From: Solibacillus sp. FSL H8-0538
GTDB taxonomy: Bacteria; Bacillota; Bacilli; Bacillales_A; Planococcaceae
Assembly: GCF_038003525.1 (NCBI RefSeq)
Contig: NZ_JBBOPI010000001.1
Span: forward strand, 1,727,001-1,791,000
Direction of reading: 5' to 3'
Length of the DNA stretch: 64,000 bases
Shown here: positions 55,756-64,000 of the stretch, in pieces
Numbering within the stretch: position 1 is the first letter of the stretch
Layout: the number at the start of each line of letters is the position of its first letter
Program-made: the position numbers and the translations under genes
Notes under the pieces: generated by a model
Databases searched by the model: none
What the model saw: only the letters and a program-made list of their open reading frames with translations
Told to the model about the DNA's origin: nothing

Positions 55756-56241
55756 GTAAATGTGATAGCGGATTTTTTGATAGTATGGTGCTTTACATGA
55801 AGATTCGCATCTCGAATATTAAGTACTTTAGTTAGTAATCTGTGAGGGGTTTTGTGAAAAATATATGGTTAATTGCAATTATATTATGGGATTAAATAGG
55901 GTCTTTACCAAAACATGTCCTTTACTTTAAAAGAAAGTGAACTACTTTATAGGCACATGGAACGGAAAGCGACCGCCTGGAGTGGAATGTGCTGTCAAAT
56001 TCAGATTTTGGTGTAGAGTCATTAAATATATGGATTAGTTTCTAAAGATTTTTTCTCAACTCTAGTGAGAAGTTTATTTGCGTTATTAGGATTTATAGAA
56101 GATATAAAGCGAGATGATTCAAGTAATGAACTAATCATATTTCTAATGGCTGGTCCCTTTTTCTCATTGCGATTGTTCAATAGAGCAGTCGCTTCTTCTA
56201 CTAAGGGGGAAGGTTAGTAAAGAAGTGATTGACGAAATATT
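55756..56241. other. 486-bp gap without a gene
   Basis: Only fragments are seen. GGAACGGAAAGCGACCGCC near 55959 resembles arms of GC-rich dispersed repeats. No frame with a start signal is credible. Confidence 0.4.
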
Positions 56242-56270
56242 TTACAAAAATTTCGAATGTTTGTATTATA
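56242..56270 (+). promoter_or_regulatory. promoter of the T-box/MFS unit
   Basis: TTTACA (56242-56247), 17-bp spacer, TATTAT (56265-56270). RNA start near 56277. Confidence 0.6.
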
Positions 56271-56287
56271 TAAATAATACACAAATG

Positions 56288-56569
56288 CGATGAAGAGAAG
56301 AGTAAATAAAATCATTTCTTGCCAGAGAGCTCCCACTTGGTGAAAGGGAGTAAGAAAGATTTATTGAAACAAGCCTCTGAGTAGCATATCGGAACCAGTA
56401 TGGGGGGATGGTATGACGGGAGCTCCCGTTATAGAGCTAAGGTATAAAAATACATTGTACCTGATAAGATTAGTATGGCAACATATTAATAAAATGGGGT
56501 GGCACCACGATTAAAAATCTCGTCCCCAAGACTTTAGTTTCTGTAGAGTCTTGGGGAAGGGATTTTTTT
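56288..56569 (+). ncRNA. T-box leader (probable Gln specifier) upstream of an MFS transporter
   Basis: The AGTA turn and AATAAAATC/GATTTATT stem define the specifier loop. It reads TGAAA-CAA-GC, aligned with CGAAA-GGC-A of the glyQS leader, giving CAA (Gln); ACA or AAC by a shifted reading. The apical stem is CTCCC/GGGAG. The T-box core is GGGGTGGCACCACG (56496-56509). Its TGGC pairs with a GCCA tRNA end, that is discriminator G, as in tRNA-Gln and tRNA-Asn and against Thr. Antiterminator GGGG/CCCC plus ACGA/TCGT competes with a terminator stem. Confidence 0.85.
56517..56569 (+). terminator. T-box-controlled terminator
   Basis: CCCCAAGACT (56524-56533) pairs with AGTCTTGGGG (56547-56556), followed by GGGATTTTTTT. 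Confidence 0.88.
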
Positions 56570-56636
56570 ATTTATTTCAATCATTATTTAACCTTATTTA
56601 AAGTTTTATTTTTAATATTGAAAGGGGGATAAAGTG

Positions 56637-57890
56637 ATGAATTTAAAGAAAGTGATTGTGTCTTGGAAATACCCATCAATTTTATTAGTAGGTATTGGAT
56701 TTTCAAATATCGGTGAATGGATTTATTTTCTTGCTCTTAATTTAGTCGTTTACGATATAACTGGCTCACCTCTTGCAGTATCTATTTTGTATATAATAAA
56801 ATCCTTTGCTACTTTATGTACTAATTTTTGGGCAGGAAGTATGATTGATCGTTTGAATAAACGAAAATTAATGGTTTATCTTGATATTTTCAGAGCTATG
56901 CTTATTGCTTTATTACCTTTCGTTTCTTCTGTAATCCTGATTTACATAGTTGTATTTATAATAAATATGGCAAGTTCTATATTTGGACCAACATCAATGA
57001 CATATATTTCAAAATTAATTCCACCCGAACAAAGAAAACAATTCAATTCTATTTATAGTTTAGTTACATCAGGTTCTTTTTTTATTGGTCCAGCAATTGC
57101 AGGGTTATTATTTTTAATTGGGACCCCGATTTTAGCAATTTATATAAATGCCATGGCGTTATTTATTTCAGGGATAATTACATTAGTAATGCCTGATATA
57201 GAGAAAGAATCAATCAGTTTCTCAAAGAATAACAAATTGACTTTGAAACTAATTAAAAGGGATTGGTCTGTAGTTATTGAGTATAGTCGCCAATATAGTT
57301 ATATAATGATGATTTATTTTTTATTTAGTTTTGTGATGGTGATTATGGCGAGTGCCGTAGATTCGCTTGAAACAGCATTTGCAAAAGAGGTTCTTTTATT
57401 ATCAGATAGTGAATATGGGCTTTTGGTTACTATTGCAGGTGCAGGGATTTTGCTTGGAGCATTAGTTAATACATTTATAGTAAAACAAATAGGAATATCG
57501 GTGTTAATTGGTTTTGGTACTGTGCTCGTATCTACAGGCTATTTAGTTTATGCTTTTTCAAGTTCATTTTTTGTCGCTGCAATTGGTTTCCTATTCCTAG
57601 CTTTTTTTATTGCTTTTGCAAATACTGGTTTTCTAACTTTTTATCAAAACAATATTCCAGTCGAAATAATGGGGAGAATTGGGAGTGTCTATAATCTTAT
57701 GCAAGCATTGCTTGTAATAATAGCAACTGGCACTATGGGTGTTATGGCGCAGATTTTATCTATTCAGTTTGTTGTCATTATAGGTGTATTAGTTATGATG
57801 ATGATTTCAATTATTTTAAGTATATTCTGCTTTAACCCTTCAAAAAGTCAACTCTATCTGACCGAATCCATTGGGACTAAGAAAATCTAA
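56637..57890 (+). CDS. MFS transporter, efflux type, under T-box control
   Basis: 417 residues with about 12 helices. It has the MFS_3 layout of macrolide and other drug exporters: NIGEWIYFLALNLVVYDITGS, GSMIDRLNKRKLMVYLDIFRA (loop 2-3 signature), TYISKLIPPEQRKQFNSI and NIPVEIMGRIGSVYNL. The ATG at 56637 is eight bases after GGGGG. Only about 65 bases separate it from the T-box terminator, so it is the controlled gene, and it is alone. Substrate unknown; it could export an aminoacyl-tRNA-pathway inhibitor or an amino acid. Confidence 0.82.
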   Translation: MNLKKVIVSWKYPSILLVGIGFSNIGEWIYFLALNLVVYDITGSPLAVSILYIIKSFATLCTNFWAGSMIDRLNKRKLMVYLDIFRAMLIALLPFVSSVILIYIVVFIINMASSIFGPTSMTYISKLIPPEQRKQFNSIYSLVTSGSFFIGPAIAGLLFLIGTPILAIYINAMALFISGIITLVMPDIEKESISFSKNNKLTLKLIKRDWSVVIEYSRQYSYIMMIYFLFSFVMVIMASAVDSLETAFAKEVLLLSDSEYGLLVTIAGAGILLGALVNTFIVKQIGISVLIGFGTVLVSTGYLVYAFSSSFFVAAIGFLFLAFFIAFANTGFLTFYQNNIPVEIMGRIGSVYNLMQALLVIIATGTMGVMAQILSIQFVVIIGVLVMMMISIILSIFCFNPSKSQLYLTESIGTKKI

Positions 57891-57974
57891 ATAATATTGA
57901 AGAGCAATGTATTGAATCCTTATTGAACTAAAGGTGCTTTTCCACAAAAATCTCAAACCAAATTAAACAACTAG

Positions 57975-58018
57975 AAAGAGCCTTACTACACATGTTATAT
58001 GTTGTAGTAAGGCTCTTC
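57975..58018. terminator. bidirectional terminator between MFS and YfkAB genes
   Basis: AAGAGCCTTACTACA pairs with TGTAGTAAGGCTCTT, with a T run. Confidence 0.9.
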
Positions 58019-58044
58019 TTTTTTCTATTAACTAAATGAGTTTA

Positions 58045-59166
58045 TTATTTCACTGAGCCGCTGACAAACGCAGCATCGTTATAATACATATTTTTCACAA
58101 GCACATTTGGTCCTAAGCATTTCACGGCAGGGCAGTGGCAGTTTAAGCTTTTTGCTAAATCGCTCTCTAACCACTTATCAAAAATAGACGGAAGGGAGTC
58201 ATGTTCAATATTGCCAAGCGCCGGTGCATCACCGAAATCTGTCACAATCACTTCACCAGTGAAAATATTAATGTTTAGGCGTGAGCGGCCGTCGGGATCA
58301 TTGCGCAGTGTGACGTTTTTCGTCTCACGTAAACGCGCTAGAAGCATTTGATCCGCATCGTTCATGCTGCAAGGGTAGAACGGCAATGTCCCAAAAAGCA
58401 TCCACGTATCCTCATCACGTATATCAAGTAGGTGATGAATGGCCTCACGCGTTTCTTCAAGCGATAGGGAAGTAAGGGCACTAGCAAAATCGGATGGGTA
58501 CATTGGGTGAATTTCATGCCGTGCACACTTCATTTCGTGAATGATTTGGTTATGGATCTGTTCAAGGTAAGGCAGTGTTTTTTTGTTGAGCATCGTTTCT
58601 GCGGATACCATGACACCGTTTTCTGCCAGCATACGTGAATTATCAATCATGCGTTGGAAGAGGGCAGCACGCTGGTCAAAAGTAGGCTTACGGTCCATCA
58701 TCGCAAATCCTGTTTCTACAAACTCTTCGATTGTTCCCCAGTTATGTGAAATATGTAGTACGTCCAAATAGGGTGCAATTTCAAGATAACGTGCGCCGTC
58801 GATCGTTAAGTTCGAGTTCATTTGTGTACGAACGCCGCGGCTATGTGCATATTTTAAAATCGGTAGTACATAATTTTGTACCGATTTCTTACTCATCATC
58901 GGTTCTCCACCAGTAATAGACAATGTTTTTAAGTCTGAAATCTCGTCTAAGCGGCGTAGAATTGTATCGATTGGTAGCGCCTCTGGATCTTTGTTTTGCA
59001 ATGTATAACCAACTGCACAGTGAGCGCAGCGCATATTACAAAGTGTTGTCGTTGTAAATTCAATATTGGAAAGAGTAAGTTTGCCGTGCTGTTCTACATC
59101 TAAATAAGCTTCCCATGGATCAAAGCTAGGTGTAATTTTCGTTAATGTGGTCATAATTTCGTACAT
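58045..59166 (-). CDS. yfkAB: radical SAM/CxCxxxxC-motif protein YfkAB
   Basis: 373 residues. The radical SAM cluster Cys are C43, C47 and C50 (TLCNMRCAHC), then SITGGEPMMSKKSV for SAM binding. The C-terminal NCHCPAVKCLGPN is the CxCxxxxC motif that names the family, with PFYPCSMNDAD as a further Cys site. The reaction is unknown. An ATG at 59166 sits almost on the AAAGGAAG ribosome site; an ATG at 59154 is an alternative start. Monocistronic. Confidence 0.87.
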   Translation of the reverse strand: MYEIMTTLTKITPSFDPWEAYLDVEQHGKLTLSNIEFTTTTLCNMRCAHCAVGYTLQNKDPEALPIDTILRRLDEISDLKTLSITGGEPMMSKKSVQNYVLPILKYAHSRGVRTQMNSNLTIDGARYLEIAPYLDVLHISHNWGTIEEFVETGFAMMDRKPTFDQRAALFQRMIDNSRMLAENGVMVSAETMLNKKTLPYLEQIHNQIIHEMKCARHEIHPMYPSDFASALTSLSLEETREAIHHLLDIRDEDTWMLFGTLPFYPCSMNDADQMLLARLRETKNVTLRNDPDGRSRLNINIFTGEVIVTDFGDAPALGNIEHDSLPSIFDKWLESDLAKSLNCHCPAVKCLGPNVLVKNMYYNDAAFVSGSVK

Positions 59167-59344
59167 CTTCCTTTCTAACGCTTCATTTTCTCATAAATTA
59201 TTAAACTTGCAAATAGTAAATCAACATAAAAAACTATTACAGCTAACGCGAAAACAGTATTCTAAAATTAATGTTCATCTGCAATGCCAAGAAGTACTAT
59301 CCCAGCATATCAATTGAGATCACGATATATTGTTGTTTTATGAT

Positions 59345-59548
59345 TCAACACCATAACTTGGGGTTGATTTCCGTTCTGGCTGGACGCTTTCCTGGGGGCG
59401 TTCGATGAGCCGCTTCGGGAAATAAAGGAACAAAGGCTAAGTACGCCACGTCCTGTGGCAACGCCTTTGTGACCAACATCGTGTTGGCCACAGTCCAGGG
59501 TCTCATCTAGAACGCTAATCCCCTCGGAGTCGCCAGCCGCCACTCCAA
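59345..59548 (-). repeat. GC-rich dispersed repeat, copy 3 (longest)
   Basis: On the minus strand it starts GGAGTGGCGGCTGGCGACTC, then carries the common core (59433-59489), then the arm shared with copy 2 including GCGTCCAGCCAGAACGG. Around it (59167-59344 and 59549-59650) I see no gene. Confidence 0.8.
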
Positions 59549-59651
59549 TCAACAATCATTCTACTCTAATTTTCATCCCCGACTTTTGGTGATGAGCCTA
59601 TTTAATTACTATTATTATGAAAAAGGTATAAATTTATTTTGTTTTATGTAA

Positions 59652-59690
59652 AATCCCGATGCTAGCGGGTAAGCTGGCATCGGGACTAAG
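59652..59690 (-). terminator. Terminator of the beta-helix gene
   Basis: On the minus strand CCCGATGCCAGC pairs with GCTAGCATCGGG, followed by ATTTTAC. Confidence 0.85.
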
Positions 59691-59691
59691 T

Positions 59692-61626
59692 TTAATTAAC
59701 TTCATCCAGCGTCTGCGTAATGAAGCTATTGTTTTCACTATAAAACTTCTCACCGAATGTATTTTCCACTGTCGTTTTGTAAAGGTCTATTTTCGAATGA
59801 TTCACGGCCTGCACATTGAAGTTAAATTTATCATTACGGATGATGCAATTATTCGTATAGACGGATGATTTGTTTTGTACGTAAATATCGGATTCCGCAC
59901 CTTCTGTAAGCAACGTCGATTTTAACTCCACTGTTGACTCCAAATCAATCCAAACTTGCGGAAAGAGGTGTTTTGTAATAAAGGAATCTTGAATAAGCGC
60001 CTCTGAATTATTTTCGATAATAAAGCCGTTATTATCACCTTCCAGCAACTCGCTATTTTTAAAAATGAGTGAGCTATCATTGACGACAATTTGAGGCATA
60101 CGATGCTTTGAAATTTGACTATCATGAATATGCAGTGTGGAGTCACGCAGCGCCTTTATGGCATTGCCTGTGCCATTTGAAATTTGACAATTTTTTATGC
60201 GCGCTTTTGTACGATCTGCCACTTCTATTTGCACACCCTCACCGTCAGAAATTTTGCTGTCGTTCAAATATAAGGAAGAGTTATCAAGCATGTAAATACT
60301 TTTTCCTCGAATGAACTCACATTGATTTAGTGATACGAATGCATTCGTTTTACCTGCGATATGCGGCATGCCGTTATCAAAAAACTTGCATAAATCAACC
60401 GTTACGCTCGCATCGTTAACCGCTAAGATGCCGTTGCCTTTATTGTTTATTACTTCACAATTCACAACAGTCAGCTCTGCACCAATAGCTGTCATTGCAG
60501 TATTGGCATTATGAGCCACAATACAATCCACGACGGCACATGTTGCCGATTTTTCAATAAAAATACCCACTTGTCTACCTTCTTTAATGACACTATCTTT
60601 CAGTGTACAAATCGAATTCTCAGTAACGAATAGCTGTGACAGAACATTCGCGGCGAACGTTGTTTCAATAAAATTAACGATGGATTTTTCACGTACTTGA
60701 ACTCCAACACCTTCGCAACTATGCACTTGGCTATAGGTCATATTAAGCCTAGATTCGACCGTTGCCTGCACATTGGCGATTTTATGATGGGCAATAATAC
60801 AGTGATTGAGCTCTGCTTCTGCATGCTCACGTAGCATAATACCCGATTCCATCCCATGTTGAATATCGCAGTTGTTCGCCTCTAAATTGCTTAGCTGTAT
60901 CCACAATTGTGGCAGCTGGTGATGTGAAAGAGAAGTACCATGCAGTGTAATAACACTATTTTTAGTAGCATAAATACCATTACCAGACCCGTGTTCAATT
61001 GTGCTACCAATATCAGAAAATTGCGATTCATTTTGGACAATTACTTGCGTGCCGGTTTGGCGATGAAGTTTTACATTCTCTGTTTGAACGCGAGACTTAG
61101 TTTTTATCCAAAATGCATGCTTCGAATGGTGACATTCACTATCTGTCATAGTAATCGCTGATTGCTCCAGTAAAATATGCGCTTTTCCGTTATGCTCGAA
61201 CACGCAGTCGCGAATCGTAGCTGAGCTGTCATTTAATAACGCAAGCCCAACGTCAGTAGCGTGTTTAACTGTACAACCAGAAAGCTTAGCGAAACCACCA
61301 TTTAACGATAAAATCACACTTGTTAGCTGGCCATGCAACGTGCAGTTTTTAAAGATAGCCTTGCCTTCAACGTATATTTGAACAGTAGGTTGTATCGTCA
61401 AATTATTAAAGCTTACAGTTACATCTTTTGGAATAATAATTATGCCTTCTAATAACACATCATCCTGTTCTTTTGCATAAATGGTTACGTATTGATTAAT
61501 TGTTAATGATTCTTTATATTTACCCGATGCGAGCTGGATTTCATCGCCTCGATTTGCTTTATCTACCGCACGTTCAACCGTCTTAATCGTAGAAAAAACA
61601 GAGGTTGAAACTTTAATGATCGCCAT
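59692..61626 (-). CDS. right-handed parallel beta-helix protein, cytoplasmic
   Basis: 644 residues. The N-terminus (STIKTVERAVDKANRGDEIQLASG) resembles the DUF1565/NosD-type opening, followed by about twenty 23-25-residue coils with the pattern of small hydrophobic residues and Asn/Asp/Cys turns (for example NNTLTIQ-like, DSSATIRDCVFEHNG, LNHCIIAHHKI). This predicts a pectate-lyase-like solenoid of CASH type. There is no signal peptide, so it should be cytoplasmic. AGGAGGG lies upstream of the ATG. It is divergent from the RavA-type gene. No catalytic residues are evident; a scaffold or binding role is plausible. Confidence 0.78.
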   Translation of the reverse strand: MAIIKVSTSVFSTIKTVERAVDKANRGDEIQLASGKYKESLTINQYVTIYAKEQDDVLLEGIIIIPKDVTVSFNNLTIQPTVQIYVEGKAIFKNCTLHGQLTSVILSLNGGFAKLSGCTVKHATDVGLALLNDSSATIRDCVFEHNGKAHILLEQSAITMTDSECHHSKHAFWIKTKSRVQTENVKLHRQTGTQVIVQNESQFSDIGSTIEHGSGNGIYATKNSVITLHGTSLSHHQLPQLWIQLSNLEANNCDIQHGMESGIMLREHAEAELNHCIIAHHKIANVQATVESRLNMTYSQVHSCEGVGVQVREKSIVNFIETTFAANVLSQLFVTENSICTLKDSVIKEGRQVGIFIEKSATCAVVDCIVAHNANTAMTAIGAELTVVNCEVINNKGNGILAVNDASVTVDLCKFFDNGMPHIAGKTNAFVSLNQCEFIRGKSIYMLDNSSLYLNDSKISDGEGVQIEVADRTKARIKNCQISNGTGNAIKALRDSTLHIHDSQISKHRMPQIVVNDSSLIFKNSELLEGDNNGFIIENNSEALIQDSFITKHLFPQVWIDLESTVELKSTLLTEGAESDIYVQNKSSVYTNNCIIRNDKFNFNVQAVNHSKIDLYKTTVENTFGEKFYSENNSFITQTLDEVN

Positions 61627-61899
61627 ACGGACCCTCCTAATTTAACAGGCTATTACACATTATTTTCACGAACTTAATCCGTTAAACAAAAAAAATTCAA
61701 ATTTAGCTTATTTTGGTATTTAATAGGTCTAATAGTTAATAGATTATTTCATAAAAAACCGCTTTGATGGCAAACTGTTTTTTTATTAACACTTTATATA
61801 TAGTGCTTACAACTGATTTATATGTACCGTTGTCACAATGTTTAAAATTATTGCTCCAGGTGTAACGTTAGAGTAAGCATAAAGAAAGGAGAGCGTGCG
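61627..61899. other. divergent promoter region, beta-helix / RavA genes
   Basis: 273 bp, AT-rich, with no frame of note. Both flanking genes have strong ribosome sites, so both promoters must lie here; no hexamer pair is distinctive enough to call. Confidence 0.4.
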
Positions 61900-63021
61900 A
61901 TGTCATTCACACGATTACAGCAAATTCAACAAAGTTTAAACAGCAAATTTTACGATCGCGAGGCGGAAATTGAAGCGCTGATGACGGCTCTTCTTGCAAG
62001 ACAGCACATCTTATTTATTGGACCAGCTGGAACCGGCAAAAGTGCGTTGTCTTCAATGCTAGGTGAAATGGTTGAAGGAAGTCATTATTTCCAACATTTA
62101 CTGACTCCATTTAGTACGCCAGAAGAATTATTCGGCGTGCTATCACTGAAGGATTTAGAACAGGGTGTCTACAAGCGAAATGTGACAGGGATGCTTCCAG
62201 AGGCACATTTTTCATTTATTGATGAAATTTTTAAGGCCAATTCCGCGATTTTAAATTCATTGCTCACGTTAATTAATGAACGCGTTTTTTATAATAACGG
62301 CGTACCAATTCAATCACCGCTTATGACGATCGTTGGTTCTTCGAATGAGTATATTGAAGAAGGTGAAGGACTAGAAGCATTATTTGACCGCTTCCTGTTG
62401 CGTTATGAAGTCGATTATATTCGTGAGCAGGATGAATTCATTGCGATGTTGAAAAACGATCAAAACTTACTTGTGCCAAAGCTAACATTACAGGAATTGT
62501 ATGAGCATCAGGAGCGTGTACAGAACGTGCATATTTCAGATAATGTATTCTCCTCTATTGCAAAAATTCGTCAAAGTCTACATGACGAAGGAATTCGCCC
62601 ATCTGATCGACGCTTTAAACAATCTTTATCCATTTTAAAAGCAAAGGCATATTTGGATAATCGGCAGGAAGTATCACGCTCGGATTTATTATTACTAGTG
62701 AACGTTCTATGGGAAACAATTGAACAACGTGAAAAAACTGAAGAAATCATTAATGACATTGCACTTGATACGATTGAATCGTTTATTAATCGAGTTGGTC
62801 CAGAATTTGAACTGATTTTACTTCACTTGCAAAATGCGATGATAAGTAACGCTCCGAATTCTCGCTCTAGAATAAGTGAACTGTTAATGCAAGGTAAAAC
62901 ACTGTTTTTAGAAGTGCAGGCGATGAATCGTGAAGCACCAAATCGTCAGGAATTACAAGCATTAAAAAACGATATTCATAAGCGTCTGCTCAAAATGACA
63001 ACAGATGTCATTGGATTTTAA
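61900..63021 (+). CDS. MoxR-family AAA+ ATPase, RavA-like
   Basis: 373 residues. Walker A is GPAGTGKSAL (41-50), Walker B is FSFIDEIFKAN (about 104-114), and LNSLLTLINERVFYNNGVP and IVGSSNEY (sensor 1) follow, with the MoxR-type lid LEALFDRFLLRYEVDYI. A C-terminal helical region of about 130 residues replaces the LARA domain known from E. coli RavA. AAGGAG lies eight bases before the ATG. The following gene resembles ViaA, giving a RavA-ViaA-type chaperone pair. Confidence 0.85.
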   Translation: MSFTRLQQIQQSLNSKFYDREAEIEALMTALLARQHILFIGPAGTGKSALSSMLGEMVEGSHYFQHLLTPFSTPEELFGVLSLKDLEQGVYKRNVTGMLPEAHFSFIDEIFKANSAILNSLLTLINERVFYNNGVPIQSPLMTIVGSSNEYIEEGEGLEALFDRFLLRYEVDYIREQDEFIAMLKNDQNLLVPKLTLQELYEHQERVQNVHISDNVFSSIAKIRQSLHDEGIRPSDRRFKQSLSILKAKAYLDNRQEVSRSDLLLLVNVLWETIEQREKTEEIINDIALDTIESFINRVGPEFELILLHLQNAMISNAPNSRSRISELLMQGKTLFLEVQAMNREAPNRQELQALKNDIHKRLLKMTTDVIGF

Positions 63022-63055
63022 CTATGAAAAGTTGTGAGTAAGTGGGGAAATGGAG

Positions 63056-64000
63056 ATGAATGATATAGCTGTATTGTATAGTCGGTCTATTTTTCAAATT
63101 TCTTCCCAGCAACGAACGCGCTTTAATGAGCTTGCAAAAATGGCAAAAATGCTACATGACAGCTGTCAGGAAGGCGAACAAGTATTACCGGGATTTACGA
63201 ATATTATTGGGGATGTATGGATTGCATTTTATGCATTATACCCAGAACTCATACCGAATGCAGAGCAAATTGATGAAATGCAGCATAAATTTATTGGGAA
63301 TTTGATAACTACAGATGATTATGTTCGCTGGCATACATTAACAGAGGGTGACGAGCTACTATCAGCTTTAACTGCGATTGCCATTACAGAACAACTGAAA
63401 AAAACATTGCAGGATAATAAGGTAGCTCGGCAAGCGTCTGCACAAATAAAGCTTGCGGAGCGAAGTATGGAGCACGCACGTAAGCAATTGCAGGAGCTCC
63501 GCAAGAAAATGTTAGACGCCAGTTTGACTCAAGCAGAAAAAGAGCGGGTAGCTATGCAGAAAGATATGATTCAGCGGCGCTTACTAGCAGCAAAACAGGA
63601 TATGGTACAGGGGAATCGTACACTGTGTCAGCAAGTAGTACAAATGGACGGTAAGCATATTGGGGATATGATACAGTTGAGTGTCAAAAAAGTGAAAAAT
63701 ACGAGGAATGCCATAGTTGCGGTTGGCACGATGGACGGCAGAAAAATGGGGCAGGTCCCGCTAAGCGATCAGTTTGAGCTGGCAATACTAATCCGTCAGC
63801 AAAAAACTTTAAAAAAAATCGCGGATATGGCAGGGCGCTTTAAGAAAATGGCGCAAAAAAAGCAAAAAACAAAACAGCGCATGACGATGGAGCGTAAAAA
63901 TGTCATGTTTGGTCAGGAAGTTTCACGATTATTGCCAACAGAGCTTGCTAATTTAATTTCTCCGTATCGTAAGCTAGATTTTTTAAGACGTTATGGCGAG
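63056..64000 (+). CDS. ViaA-like VWA-domain protein, 3'-truncated by the window
   Basis: At least 315 residues; the frame runs off the window end. A helical N-terminal region with coiled coils is followed by LKKIADMAGRFKKMAQKKQ and FGQEVSRLLPTELANLISPY then KLDFLRRYGE, the stretch that precedes the VWA domain in ViaA proteins. The VWA (MIDAS) domain should lie just beyond 64000. It starts 35 bases after the MoxR gene, with GGGG nine bases before the ATG, so the two are cotranscribed. Confidence 0.75.
   Translation, partial: MNDIAVLYSRSIFQISSQQRTRFNELAKMAKMLHDSCQEGEQVLPGFTNIIGDVWIAFYALYPELIPNAEQIDEMQHKFIGNLITTDDYVRWHTLTEGDELLSALTAIAITEQLKKTLQDNKVARQASAQIKLAERSMEHARKQLQELRKKMLDASLTQAEKERVAMQKDMIQRRLLAAKQDMVQGNRTLCQQVVQMDGKHIGDMIQLSVKKVKNTRNAIVAVGTMDGRKMGQVPLSDQFELAILIRQQKTLKKIADMAGRFKKMAQKKQKTKQRMTMERKNVMFGQEVSRLLPTELANLISPYRKLDFLRRYGE

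Overview
The window is chromosomal DNA from a low-GC, spore-forming-type Firmicute. The likeliest home is the Lysinibacillus/Solibacillus group of Planococcaceae. Supporting signs are AT-rich Bacillus-style promoters, strong AGGAGG ribosome sites with many TTG/GTG starts, a TnrA-type nitrogen regulator, T-box leaders, an mntABCD operon, metI-metC, SLH-domain and CwlO-like wall proteins, and a YfkAB-type radical SAM protein. No rRNA, tRNA, CRISPR array, complete insertion sequence or prophage was seen.

Layout. 1-2.9 kb: the end of a catabolic operon (FAD oxidoreductase, double GNAT protein, ROK protein). 3.1-4.8 kb: a small spore-protein-like gene and an MFS permease. 4.9-12.7 kb: a nitrogen block. 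A short TnrA homologue is divergent from a five-gene livJHMGF-type amino-acid ABC importer, followed by a nitrilase and a frameshifted LysR gene. The tnrA-livJ gap carries two perfect TnrA boxes, each centred about 50 bp upstream of a predicted start site, one facing each gene. 12.8-16.1 kb: an MsmX/UgpC-type sugar ATPase, a PucR-like regulator and nagA behind an operator-covered promoter. 16-25.5 kb: wall and envelope genes (SLH protein, lytic transglycosylase, mscL), metI-metC and pncA.

26-36.7 kb: branched-chain amino-acid biosynthesis, ilvD then ilvB-ilvN-ilvC-leuA-leuB-leuC-leuD. A cre-like site and promoter precede ilvD, and an isoleucine-type T-box precedes ilvB. 37.5-43.7 kb: a CwlO-like endopeptidase, a MazEF toxin-antitoxin pair, a SulP transporter with a UspA protein, and an orphan dynamin-like GTPase. 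44-47.7 kb: mntABCD with a likely MntR box and a 39-codon membrane microprotein at its 3' end. 47.9-55.8 kb: a Crp-family regulator, a HAD phosphatase, an MFS pump divergent from an XRE-TPR regulator across three copies of one 17-bp palindrome, an SDR, and an ECF sigma/anti-sigma pair. 56.2-57.9 kb: a complete T-box leader (probable glutamine specifier) in front of an MFS drug-efflux-type transporter. 58-64 kb: YfkAB, a large cytoplasmic beta-helix protein, and a RavA-type MoxR ATPase followed by a ViaA-type partner cut by the window end.

Dispersed DNA. A GC-rich hairpin-forming repeat occurs three times (about 19950, 36980 and 59345). The first copy lies inside a 314-bp MITE-like element with 13-bp terminal inverted repeats and 9-bp flanking direct repeats. 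The most interesting signals are the T-box-controlled efflux pump, the symmetrical TnrA boxes beside a TnrA that lacks the usual C-terminal tail, the RavA/ViaA/beta-helix cluster, and two or three unannotated microproteins with strong expression signals. Functions are inferred from recognised motifs; no database search was possible.
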